Shown here: positions 1 to 6,472 of the stretch, piece by piece
Numbering within the stretch: the stretch's first letter is position 1
Layout: each line of letters begins with the position of its first letter
From: Spirochaetales bacterium
GTDB lineage: Bacteria > Spirochaetota > Spirochaetia > DSM-27196 > SLST01
NCBI GenBank assembly: GCA_030642995.1
Contig: DAOWMR010000130.1
Location: forward strand, 1-7,370
Direction: 5' to 3'
DNA: 7,370 nucleotides
Notes under the pieces: model-generated
Database searches by the model: none
What the model was told of the DNA's origin: nothing
What the model saw: only the letters and a program-made list of their open reading frames with translations
Program-made: the position numbers and the translations under genes

Positions 1-374
1 TGCAGGCGCTTGCATATCGATTTCAGGTCTTCATTCCCAGGTTTCCGTATCTCTTCCCGGAGCGGGACATTGAGGCCTCCAACCCCAAGCTCATCAAGGA
101 CCATAACCGTTGCATCCTCTGCAAACGGTGCATTCGAGCCATCACCGACGAGAAGGGCCGCCGGCTGTTTGCCTTCGGCAAGCGTGGCGACGGCATCGAC
201 ATCAGTATCGACACCAAACTGGCCGAGAACATCAGCGATGAACTCGCCGACCGAGCAGCAGAAGTCTGCCCGGTCGGGGCAATCATTCGGAAAGGGCGCG
301 GATTCGCCGTACCCATCGGAAAACGCCGCTACGACGCACGGCCGATCGGCGCCGACGTTGTGCAAGCCCAGTAG
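1..374 (+). CDS. hoxU: HoxU, NAD-linked hydrogenase iron-sulfur subunit (3' part only)
   Basis: Reading frame 3 is open from the window edge to a TAG at 372-374 and gives the last 123 residues; the start lies upstream. HoxU relays electrons between the HoxF diaphorase and the HoxY/HoxH hydrogenase in the cytoplasm. The visible part has CILCKRC (111-131), then 45 residues to a Cys in CPVGA (267-269). That is the CxxCxxC...C pattern of the 4Fe-4S cluster shared by HoxU and NuoG (N4-type). The fragment opens with QALAYRF, which in the family follows directly after the His/Cys3 cluster motif, so the 2Fe-2S domain and that motif should lie just outside the window. The tail contains GFAVPIGKRRYDARPIG, typical of HoxU. 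hoxY starts 15 bases downstream, consistent with an operon. A NuoG-like protein is the only alternative, and the short C-terminus and the hoxYH neighbours argue against it. Confidence 0.93.
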   Translation, partial: QALAYRFQVFIPRFPYLFPERDIEASNPKLIKDHNRCILCKRCIRAITDEKGRRLFAFGKRGDGIDISIDTKLAENISDELADRAAEVCPVGAIIRKGRGFAVPIGKRRYDARPIGADVVQAQ

Positions 375-389
375 GCGAAGGGGGAAGAT

Positions 390-941
390 ATGGACAAGAA
401 GATTGTGGCAACCACCTCGCTCGCCGGGTGCTTCGGGTGCCACATGTCGCTGCTGGACATTGACGAACGAATTCTCGATCTGATCGAGCTGGTGGAGTTC
501 AACAAGTCGCCCATTGACGACATCAAGACCTTCACGAAGCACTGTGACATCGGCATTGTGGAAGGCGGGTGTGCATCAAGCGAAAACGTCCACGTCTTGA
601 AGGAGTTCCGCAAGAATTGCACGACGCTCATCGCATTGGGGGAGTGTGCGATTATGGGCGGTCTGCCGGCCTTGAGGAACACAATCCCAATCACGGAGTG
701 CCTGGAAGAAGCCTACCTCAACGGACTCACCACGAAGGACAACAACCCGGACCGCATCATGCCGAACGATGAAGACATCCCGATGATGCTCGACCGGGTG
801 TATCCGATCCGGGAACTGGTCAAGGTGGATTACTTCCTCCCCGGCTGTCCCCCGTCGGCAGATCTCATCTGGAACGCACTTACGGCTCTGATTCTCGGCA
901 AGGAAATGGAGCTTCCCTACGAAATGATCCGGTACGATTAG
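390..941 (+). CDS. hoxY: HoxY, NAD-linked [NiFe] hydrogenase small subunit
   Basis: This 183-residue cytoplasmic subunit carries the proximal 4Fe-4S cluster that takes electrons from the NiFe site in HoxH. The four expected ligands are visible: C14 and C17 in AGCFGCHMS, C86 in GECAIMGG and C153 in LPGCPPSA. Length and motif order fit HoxY of group 3d hydrogenases. There is no twin-arginine signal peptide, as expected for a soluble enzyme. The GECAIMGGLPALRN stretch is closer, from memory, to Ralstonia-type HoxY than to the cyanobacterial type. Further cysteines occur at 52, 61, 77 and 104; C61 lies in EGGC, and I cannot say whether it is usual for the branch. The ATG start is supported by a purine-rich Shine-Dalgarno (GAAGGGGG, 377-384) five bases upstream. 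hoxH begins 11 bases after the stop. Confidence 0.96.
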   Translation: MDKKIVATTSLAGCFGCHMSLLDIDERILDLIELVEFNKSPIDDIKTFTKHCDIGIVEGGCASSENVHVLKEFRKNCTTLIALGECAIMGGLPALRNTIPITECLEEAYLNGLTTKDNNPDRIMPNDEDIPMMLDRVYPIRELVKVDYFLPGCPPSADLIWNALTALILGKEMELPYEMIRYD

Positions 942-952
942 GTGGTGAGCAT

Positions 953-2404
953 ATGTCAACGAAGGTAGTAATTGATCCGGTAACCCGTGTTGAAGGACAC
1001 GGCAAGGTGACGATCCACTTGGACGACAATGGCGCGGTAACACAGTCGCGCTTGCACATTGTGGAGTTTCGCGGCTTCGAGCGATTCGTGCAGGGGCGAC
1101 CGTACTGGGAAGTACCGGTGTTGGTTCAGCGCCTGTGCGGCATCTGCCCGGTCAGCCACCATCTGGCGGGCGCCAAGGCAACCGACCAAATCGTCGGGGC
1201 CGGCACCGGTGACGGTCTGTCACCAACCGCCGAGAAGATGCGCAGACTCATGCATTACGGCCAGATCTTCCAATCACATGCGCTCCATTTCTTCCATCTC
1301 TCCTCTCCGGATCTCCTCTTCGGAATAGACGGGCCAATTGCAACACGCAACGTGATTGGTGTGGCACTCGAACACAAGGATCTCGCCGTTCAGGGCGTGA
1401 TGATGCGTAAGTTTGGTCAGGAGATCATCAAGGTCACGGCGGGCAAGAAGATCCACGGGACCGGGGCGATCCCGGGAGGCATCAACAAGAACCTCAGTAT
1501 TGAAGAGCGAGATAAATTCCTCGACGGGAAGGACCTCCCGAACGTGGATCAGATGATCGACTGGTCGGAAGGGGCAATCGATTTCTTCAAGGACTACCAC
1601 AAGAAGAACCGCGAAATGGTGGACAACTTCAGCGCCTTCCCATCCAACAACTTGAGCCTGGTTCGCGCCGACGGCGCCATGGATCTCTACCACGGTCTTC
1701 TGCGCGCGGTGGATTCCGAAGGCAAGAAGATTTTCGACGACGCGCCCTACCAGGAGTACTACAACCTCATCGGTGAAGGGGTGAAGAGCTGGAGTTACAT
1801 GAAGTTCCCATTCATCCTTTCGCTCGGTCAGGAAAACGGCTGGTACCGTGTGGGTCCCCTGGCTCGGCTCAACACGGTTGACTTCATCCCGACCCCCCAG
1901 GCGCAGAAACGTTTTGAAGAGTTCCGAGCCTACGCCAACGGCAAGCCCAGCCGGATCTGCCTGCTCACGCATTGGGCGCGATTGATTGAAACGCTCCACG
2001 CGGCGGAGATGATGAAGGAACTCCTGAATGATCCCGACCTGCAGGGTACAGAACTGGTCCGAACCGGGACCAGGCAGGGAGAAGGGATCGGATTGATCGA
2101 GGCGCCCCGCGGAACGCTCTTTCATCACTATCACGTTGATGAGAACGACCAGATCACGATGTGTAACCTCATCGTATCCACCACGAACAACAACGAGCCG
2201 ATGAACCGTGCCGTGAACAATGTTGCGGTGGCCCAGATGACTGGTCAGGAGGAAATCACCGAACCGATGATGAACGCCGTGGAGGTTGCGATTCGCGCCT
2301 ACGATCCGTGCCTGAGTTGCGCAACTCATGCCGTCGGTCGCATGCCGCTGGAAGTCTCGCTCGTTGACACCAACGGAACGGTGATTGCCGAGGCGAAGAA
2401 GTAG
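953..2404 (+). CDS. hoxH: HoxH, NAD-linked [NiFe] hydrogenase large subunit
   Basis: The catalytic subunit, 483 residues, holds the NiFe(CN)2CO centre and interconverts H2 with protons and electrons. The N-terminal motif has C62 and C65 in RLCGICPVSHH; the C-terminal motif DPCLSCATH spans residues 451-459 with C453 and C456. These four cysteines are the usual Ni/Fe ligands. RVEGHGK (12-18) contains the conserved Glu of the family. The sequence continues 24 residues past H459, starting AVGRMPL. Large subunits of this class are made with such a tail, which a protease removes after the His once nickel is in place. That protease is encoded by the next gene. The overall match to Ralstonia-type HoxH is strong along the whole length, including PGGINKNLSI and EAPRGTLFHHY. 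The ATG at 953 follows AGGTGGTGA (940-948) and gives the canonical VIDPVTRVEG beginning. No truncation or missing ligand is seen. Confidence 0.98.
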   Translation: MSTKVVIDPVTRVEGHGKVTIHLDDNGAVTQSRLHIVEFRGFERFVQGRPYWEVPVLVQRLCGICPVSHHLAGAKATDQIVGAGTGDGLSPTAEKMRRLMHYGQIFQSHALHFFHLSSPDLLFGIDGPIATRNVIGVALEHKDLAVQGVMMRKFGQEIIKVTAGKKIHGTGAIPGGINKNLSIEERDKFLDGKDLPNVDQMIDWSEGAIDFFKDYHKKNREMVDNFSAFPSNNLSLVRADGAMDLYHGLLRAVDSEGKKIFDDAPYQEYYNLIGEGVKSWSYMKFPFILSLGQENGWYRVGPLARLNTVDFIPTPQAQKRFEEFRAYANGKPSRICLLTHWARLIETLHAAEMMKELLNDPDLQGTELVRTGTRQGEGIGLIEAPRGTLFHHYHVDENDQITMCNLIVSTTNNNEPMNRAVNNVAVAQMTGQEEITEPMMNAVEVAIRAYDPCLSCATHAVGRMPLEVSLVDTNGTVIAEAKK

Positions 2405-2430
2405 GCGGACGGCACCGAACGGTAGCTCCT

Positions 2431-2991
2431 ATGAAGATCCTCATCTACGGGATAGGCAATCCGGGAAGACAGGACGACGGTCTGGGCGCGCTCCTCGTTG
2501 AAGAGATTCAGCGAGCGTCAAGCTCCGGCGCGCCAATTCCCGGCACCGACCATGAGTTCTCGTTCGATGCCAACTACCAGCTGAACATTGAGGACGCCGA
2601 GGCCATCTCCCGGCACGATATTGTTGTGTTCGCCGACGCGTCGTTGGGCGGCGGGGCCGACAGTTGCTCCCCGGCCGCAGCCCGCAACGCCGGCGCCGGC
2701 AATGCCCGCGCTCCTGATGACTCGCCCTTCCGTCTCTACCCGATCGATCCGGAGCCGACGGCCTCGTTCTCCACTCACTCGGTGAGTCCGGGCGGCATCG
2801 TTGCGTTGTGCAACCAGCTGTACGACGCTCACCCGAAGGCATATATGCTTGCCATCCGAGGCTACGAGTGGGAGGTCAACGAGCCGTTGTCCGAAGGCGC
2901 AGAGACCAACCTGGACGCAGCCGTTCGGTTTCTCATGGAAGCGCTTCGCCGGCCGGGCAGCCATTCACTCTTGGATCGATTCGTGTCATGA
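2431..2991 (+). CDS. hoxW: HoxW-type hydrogenase maturation protease (peptidase family M52)
   Basis: Nickel-dependent endopeptidase expected to remove the 24-residue HoxH tail after H459. The start MKILIYGIGNPGRQDDGLG has the family GxGNxxxxDDGxG signature. By analogy with HybD, the likely nickel-sensing residues are D16, D69 (in VVFADAS) and H116 (in STHSVSPGG). It has 186 residues, somewhat longer than I expect for HoxW, and the excess appears to be an Ala/Gly/Pro/Asp-rich segment at about residues 73-98, between the second and third metal-site residues. The encoding DNA there (about 2647-2724) is very GC-rich, but the frame stays open and the family motifs resume afterwards, so this is not a frameshift. 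The gap after hoxH is 26 bases with only a poor Shine-Dalgarno (GGT near 2421), so translation may be modest. Position immediately after hoxH makes HoxH the obvious substrate. Confidence 0.92.
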   Translation: MKILIYGIGNPGRQDDGLGALLVEEIQRASSSGAPIPGTDHEFSFDANYQLNIEDAEAISRHDIVVFADASLGGGADSCSPAAARNAGAGNARAPDDSPFRLYPIDPEPTASFSTHSVSPGGIVALCNQLYDAHPKAYMLAIRGYEWEVNEPLSEGAETNLDAAVRFLMEALRRPGSHSLLDRFVS

Positions 2992-3002
2992 TTACATTGA
3001 CT

Positions 3003-3010
3003 AAAGGAGG
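3003..3010 (+). promoter_or_regulatory. Strong Shine-Dalgarno deciding a GTG start
   Basis: AAAGGAGG lies six bases before the GTG at 3017. It is the best ribosome binding site in the window and selects this GTG. The ATG at 3012 is only one base after the motif and opens an out-of-frame 18-codon ORF. Confidence 0.8.
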
Positions 3011-3016
3011 CATGAG

Positions 3017-3430
3017 GTGGCACAACTTTACATGCTCAGTATTCTCAGCCTGCTTGGCGCAGGCTTGATTCTTTCTTCGGACTATCTGGTTGAAAAAATG
3101 GAATGGCTGTCCGGTCTCAAGGACCTCGCTCAGCAGCGCAATCTTCGGATTGGGGTTGGCATTGCAGTCGGAGTCGTTGGGATTCTGAAACTGATCGTCC
3201 GATCGCCCGGGGAAACTGTCCCGGTTGCAGGTGACCTCCTCCCGGCACTCGCGGGAATCGCCCTTGGCGGGCTCCTGCTGGCGGACACCTTCCGCGTGTC
3301 GCATGACGACGAACCGGTGGCCGTGGACAAGGTGACCAACGCGGTGATGCCGTATCGAACTCCAATCGGACTCGGTGGGATTGCTGTTGCTTTGGTGCAT
3401 TTTCTCCTGCCGTCGCTGATTATCCTGTAG
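3017..3430 (+). CDS. Small integral membrane protein of unknown function
   Basis: I do not recognise this 137-residue protein. It starts at GTG behind a near-perfect Shine-Dalgarno. Four hydrophobic stretches look like membrane helices: about residues 4-21, 44-61, 72-92 and 116-137, the last ending at the C-terminus. The linkers are short. That between helices 1 and 2 (22-43) is charged, and that between helices 3 and 4 (93-115) contains HDDEP and a Pro-Tyr-Arg turn. No cysteine is present, so it is not an iron-sulfur or disulfide protein, and the few histidines (H96, H128) do not suggest haem ligation. It begins 25 bases after hoxW and ends 21 bases before the LapA-type gene, so it may be cotranscribed with either. 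A link to the hydrogenase is only suggested by position. Glycine-rich helices (GVGIAVGVVGI, LAGIALGGLLL) suggest close helix packing. Confidence 0.82.
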   Translation: MAQLYMLSILSLLGAGLILSSDYLVEKMEWLSGLKDLAQQRNLRIGVGIAVGVVGILKLIVRSPGETVPVAGDLLPALAGIALGGLLLADTFRVSHDDEPVAVDKVTNAVMPYRTPIGLGGIAVALVHFLLPSLIIL

Positions 3431-3451
3431 TTCATCAGAGAGGTCCGCAGC

Positions 3452-3898
3452 ATGGCTCGCATTATTTTCAGTGTTGTATTCCTCGTCGTCGTTGTCATTC
3501 TGATCGTCATGAATATTGGTTCTGTGGCGCCGATCAACGTATTCGGATGGAAGATTGACGAGTTGTCGGTGACAGTTGTGGCACTGGTGAGCTTCGTCGC
3601 CGGGGTGATCTATTCGTTCGTGTTCTATCTCATCAGCTATCTCGAACGCGGGAGACGGGACCGTCTGACCAGGAGAAAAAAGAAGCTCAAGGATCAGGCC
3701 GATGAACTCAAGACCCGCGAGCAGGAGGTGGGTGAGCTGGCGCAGGAGTCCAGGCAACAGCTGGAGACTGCGCAGAAGATGCAGGAGCCTGCCGGCACAC
3801 CCAATCCAGCAGGGGCCCGCGGGGCAATGGCCGGACTCTTTGGGCGCAGGAAACGCGAGAAGACTCGCGGCAAAGTCACAAAGCGGGAATCCACATAA
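3452..3898 (+). CDS. LapA/DUF1049-domain membrane protein
   Basis: The 148-residue protein matches the LapA (lipopolysaccharide assembly protein A, DUF1049) layout. An N-terminal helix at about 4-22 ends in a conserved-type Asn (MN at 20-21). A short loop holding NVFGWKI follows, then a second helix at about 38-61 and a charged cytoplasmic tail. Residues about 66-110 are rich in Lys, Arg, Glu and Gln with heptad-like spacing, probably a coiled coil. The last 35 residues are Pro/Gly/Ala then Arg/Lys-rich and look disordered. In Enterobacteria LapA works with LapB to control LpxC turnover and lipopolysaccharide synthesis. No lapB is visible here, so the family assignment is firmer than the role. 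The ATG follows GAGAGGT (3438-3444). The stop lies 12 bases from the convergent MFS gene end. Confidence 0.83.
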   Translation: MARIIFSVVFLVVVVILIVMNIGSVAPINVFGWKIDELSVTVVALVSFVAGVIYSFVFYLISYLERGRRDRLTRRKKKLKDQADELKTREQEVGELAQESRQQLETAQKMQEPAGTPNPAGARGAMAGLFGRRKREKTRGKVTKREST

Positions 3899-3908
3899 GC
3901 CGCGAGTC
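3854..3908. repeat. Overlapping inverted repeats at the convergent gene junction (possible terminator)
   Basis: GACTCGCGGC (3862-3871) and GCCGCGAGTC (3899-3908) form a perfect 10-base inverted repeat with a 27-base loop that includes the LapA gene stop. A second perfect pair, CGCGAG (3854-3859) and CTCGCG (3864-3869), has a four-base loop and shares its right arm with the first, so the two hairpins exclude each other. No T-run follows on either strand, so a classical intrinsic terminator is not shown. The location between convergent genes makes a role in ending transcription plausible. Confidence 0.4.
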
Positions 3909-3910
3909 CG

Positions 3911-5104
3911 TTACGACGAACGTCTGCGACGGCCAGAGACCAGCGAGCCCGCGAACAGGATGACGCCCATCCCGGCCACCATCGGGGCGACGGTATAGAG
4001 TGCATCTAACCCACACCACTCAACCAACACACCACCGACTGAGCTTCCTACCACCGTTGCAAGACCGAAAGAAATCGACGGCGCCAGCGTCTGGAAGAAA
4101 CTCCGATGCTCTTGTGGCGCAATTCGATTGATGTAGTGCACTGCTGCGGGCAAAAGAAAACCAATGGCCATCCCCTGCACCACTTGCACCGCAACAAGCA
4201 TCGCCGCCGAAGGTGCGAGCCTCATGAGAACGAGCCTCACGACAATGAGAGTCATGGATCCCGACAGCAACACTCGCGGCGTGACCTTGCGGAGAACCAA
4301 CGCGCTGAGGAACATGAACGGAATCTCCCCGGCTGCTTTCACCGCCTGTGCCCATCCTACGTGCACATTTGTACCTCCAAGCTCGTAGAAGCGCAGTGGC
4401 ATGAATGTAGTCGCCGCCCGAGCGCCCAGCAGGACAAGAAAAGCGGAAGAGAGAAACATCAGGTAGGGCCCGTTACTGAGGACCGCGCGAATTGGGGAAC
4501 CGAAAGCCATTTGTACGTTGTCCGGGATTGCTCGGGCCGAAGGGGCGAGTTGAGGGACTCTCATGGTGACGACAAGACTGATGACCGCGACGCTGAAGAC
4601 GGCGTAGATCACGAACATCAAGGGGAGTCCGAAACGCTCAAGGACGAAACCCAGAGTCATCGCAGCGACGGCAAAACCCAGTGATCCGAAGCCACGTGCC
4701 ACGCCGTAGTTGATCGGGACTCCCCCGTCACTAATCTGCATGATCCAACTGTCGAGGAGTCCGGGCATTGAGCCCGCGGTGAGGGAATACACCAGTGCGG
4801 ACACAAGGACGAGGCCGAACGTTGCTCCGCTTCCTCGAAGCACGAGCATTGAAAGGAGCGCGACGAGCATTGCGATTACGATGATCCATCGGTGTCCGTC
4901 GGTACGGTCGGCGGCGTATCCCCACAGCGGCTGCGAACCAATGGACACAAGAAAGAATGCCGATATGACGAATCCGACCTGCCTCTCTGAGAACCCGATA
5001 TTGGCCAGGTACGGAACCATGAATGCTTCAATGACGGCGAATCCGCCCCAGAAGAACAACAGGAGTAGTGCAAATCTGGAAGTGGAGGGGGTGCGAAGAT
5101 CCAT
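3911..5104 (-). CDS. MFS transporter, LacY/MFS_1_like type (paralog A)
   Basis: A 397-residue inner-membrane transporter with about 12 hydrophobic segments and a central loop near residues 195-225. The MFS loop 2-3 motif appears as GYAADRTDGHR (62-72). The segment D118-S-W then NYGVARGFGSLGFA (132-145) resembles the LacY region that places E126 and R144 in the sugar site; here D118 and R137 are the counterparts. This suggests a proton-coupled symporter of the LacY/nucleoside-symporter type, but the substrate cannot be read from sequence. I chose the ATG at 5104 over one 12 codons upstream because the paralog aligns from exactly this residue and because the further start would lie on the promoter. 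No Shine-Dalgarno precedes the start; TATAGT ends seven bases before it, so the mRNA may be leaderless. The gene follows paralog B by 41 bases and converges on the LapA-type gene. Confidence 0.88.
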   Translation of the reverse strand: MDLRTPSTSRFALLLLFFWGGFAVIEAFMVPYLANIGFSERQVGFVISAFFLVSIGSQPLWGYAADRTDGHRWIIVIAMLVALLSMLVLRGSGATFGLVLVSALVYSLTAGSMPGLLDSWIMQISDGGVPINYGVARGFGSLGFAVAAMTLGFVLERFGLPLMFVIYAVFSVAVISLVVTMRVPQLAPSARAIPDNVQMAFGSPIRAVLSNGPYLMFLSSAFLVLLGARAATTFMPLRFYELGGTNVHVGWAQAVKAAGEIPFMFLSALVLRKVTPRVLLSGSMTLIVVRLVLMRLAPSAAMLVAVQVVQGMAIGFLLPAAVHYINRIAPQEHRSFFQTLAPSISFGLATVVGSSVGGVLVEWCGLDALYTVAPMVAGMGVILFAGSLVSGRRRRSS

Positions 5105-5111
5105 TTGATCG

Positions 5112-5140
5112 ACTATAGGCCGGGCCCGGTCAATCGGCAA
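5112..5140 (-). promoter_or_regulatory. Predicted sigma70-type promoter of MFS paralog A, leaderless
   Basis: On the minus strand TTGCCG (5140-5135), a 17-base spacer and TATAGT (5117-5112) are followed by seven bases and the ATG at 5104. It fits within the 41-base gap after the paralog B stop. The spacer contains the palindrome CCGGGCCCGG (5120-5129), which the other copy lacks. The same -35, spacing and -10, including GGCC just before TATAGT, recur before paralog B. The expected transcription start falls on or next to the start codon. Confidence 0.68.
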
Positions 5141-5145
5141 CCCGA

Positions 5146-6378
5146 TCAGCTGACCTCGGCATGGGCCCGAGGAGCCCGCCGGCCCAACAGGAGTGATCCG
5201 CCGAAGAGCAGCACGCCGACTGCAGCCACAATCGGCGATACGGTGTAGAGCACGTCCAGACCGTAACGCTCAATGATCACGCCACCGGTTGTGCTTCCCA
5301 CCACAGATGCGAGGCCGAAGTAAATTGCCGGCGCAAGGGTCTGGGACAAACTCCGATAAGCCGGCGGAGAAATGCGGTCAATGTAGTGGATCGCGGCCGG
5401 GAGAAGGAACCCAACCGATATTCCCTGGATAGCCTGCACCGCCAGCAGCGTTCCGGGCGTCGGTGCCAACCGGACAAACACGAGACGCACGACAAAGAAC
5501 ACCATGGCGGCCAGCAGGAGGAGACGGGGCCTCACTCGCCGCAGAATGACCGCGCTGAGGAACATGAATGGTATCTCGCTGCCGGCACTGACCGACTGCG
5601 CCCAACCAACATGGATCGTTGTGCCGCCGAGTTCGTAGAAGCGAAGCGGCAGGAAGGTGATTGCCGCACGTGTACCAAGGAAGACAAAGAAACACGACAC
5701 GAGGAGGACCAGATAGCGGCCATTGGAGAGGACCGCACGCAGCGCGGCCCCGGCCGATACCGGACTCGTGCCCGCAGCCGTGTCCGCAACCCTCGACTCG
5801 TTGTGAGGGGCACCCGCAATGGGCTGTTGTGAACGGGTTGTAACTACGATGAGGAGCACCACGAGGGTCATGGCTGCGTAGGTGGGGAACAGCAGTGCCA
5901 GACCGTGCCGCTCCAGCACAATTCCGAGCACGGCCCCGCAGGCGGCAAACCCGAGTGACCCGAATCCCCTCGCGATCCCGTAGTTGATGGGCGACCCGGC
6001 CCGGCTGATTTTCATGATCCAACTGTCAATGAGCGCCGGCATGGAATTCACGGTCAGCGAATAGATGAGAGCAAAGAGAACGATCAGCGCAAATGAGGTC
6101 CCGCTGCTGCCGATCGCCAGCACGGCCACGATCCCCACACCAAGTGCAAGTGAGATAATCTGTCGGTGCCGATCCGTGCGATCGGCCAGGTAACCCCAGA
6201 GAGGCCCGGATCCGATAGACACGAGGAAGATGGCCGCCATGATTAATCCGGCCTGCCGCTCGGAGAACCCGATGCTTGACAGGTAGGGTACCATAAATCC
6301 TTCCATTGCTATGATTGAGCCCCAGAAGAAAAGGAGAAGCACCGAAAATCGGGCGGTGGTGGGTGCGCGGATATCCAC
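5146..6378 (-). CDS. MFS transporter, LacY/MFS_1_like type (paralog B)
   Basis: A 410-residue transporter with about 12 hydrophobic segments, closely related to the next gene downstream. By my count 49 of the first 72 residues are identical without a gap. The whole pair differs in length only by eight residues in the central loop (about 196-228 here, Ala/Ser/Gly-rich) and five at the C-terminus. It shares GYLADRTDRHR (62-72), D118 in DSW and NYGIARGFGSLGFA with R137, the LacY-like substrate-site region. Substrate unknown. I set the start at the GTG at 6378 (product MDIRAPT, matching MDLRTPS in the paralog). The frame is open for 84 more codons upstream, but those residues look unlike a transporter, would run through the promoter, and would overlap the divergent lipoprotein gene by about 160 bases. 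There is no Shine-Dalgarno; TATAGT ends six bases before the GTG. Confidence 0.87.
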   Translation of the reverse strand: MDIRAPTTARFSVLLLFFWGSIIAMEGFMVPYLSSIGFSERQAGLIMAAIFLVSIGSGPLWGYLADRTDRHRQIISLALGVGIVAVLAIGSSGTSFALIVLFALIYSLTVNSMPALIDSWIMKISRAGSPINYGIARGFGSLGFAACGAVLGIVLERHGLALLFPTYAAMTLVVLLIVVTTRSQQPIAGAPHNESRVADTAAGTSPVSAGAALRAVLSNGRYLVLLVSCFFVFLGTRAAITFLPLRFYELGGTTIHVGWAQSVSAGSEIPFMFLSAVILRRVRPRLLLLAAMVFFVVRLVFVRLAPTPGTLLAVQAIQGISVGFLLPAAIHYIDRISPPAYRSLSQTLAPAIYFGLASVVGSTTGGVIIERYGLDVLYTVSPIVAAVGVLLFGGSLLLGRRAPRAHAEVS

Positions 6379-6472
6379 CGCACGACTATAGGCCGACAGA
6401 GAACGAAGGGCAACCTTGGGTACCGGCCCGAAGCGTGTTGAAAACCAATTGAGTAGATAGTGAGGGGGAAAT
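6379..6472. other. Divergent intergenic region between MFS paralog B and the lipoprotein gene
   Basis: It holds the paralog B promoter on the minus strand and, on the plus strand, the Shine-Dalgarno GAGGGGG (6462-6468) four bases before the lipoprotein ATG. I found no convincing -35/-10 pair for the lipoprotein: TTGAAA (6438-6443) has nothing like a -10 at the right distance. No clear operator repeat is visible. Confidence 0.6.
6385..6413 (-). promoter_or_regulatory. Predicted sigma70-type promoter of MFS paralog B, leaderless
   Basis: On the minus strand TTGCCC (6413-6408), a 17-base spacer ending CGGCC, and TATAGT (6390-6385) are followed by six bases and the GTG at 6378. The arrangement matches the paralog A promoter while most of the spacer differs, so the conserved parts are the ones a sigma70 holoenzyme would read. 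It lies in the 94-base divergent region shared with the lipoprotein gene. Confidence 0.68.

Noticed and set aside
10..483. A 157-codon plus-strand ORF over the hoxU end and hoxY start
   Set aside because: It is in another frame than the clearly conserved HoxU and HoxY sequences; its product is Ser/Arg/Pro-rich as expected of an out-of-frame reading.
1274..2329. A 351-codon minus-strand ORF inside hoxH
   Set aside because: It is antisense to a complete hoxH with every active-site motif; long antisense ORFs are common in GC-rich genes and this one has no recognisable domain.
2971..2998. Possible promoter TTGGAT-16-TACATT before the small membrane protein gene
   Set aside because: Both boxes are poor, and a start about seven bases after the -10 would cut into the Shine-Dalgarno at 3003-3010.
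3012..3068. ATG at 3012 as a start or leader peptide
   Set aside because: It sits one base after the Shine-Dalgarno motif, is out of frame with the membrane protein and stops after 18 codons.
4106..4684. Plus-strand ORFs antisense to the MFS genes (also 5386-5832)
   Set aside because: Their His/Arg/Glu-rich products are mirror readings of membrane-helix codons; the minus-strand frames carry the family motifs.
5133..5146. Inverted repeat ATCGG-CAAC-CCGAT between the MFS genes as a terminator
   Set aside because: Five base pairs, no T-run, and it overlaps the predicted -35 of paralog A; too weak to call.
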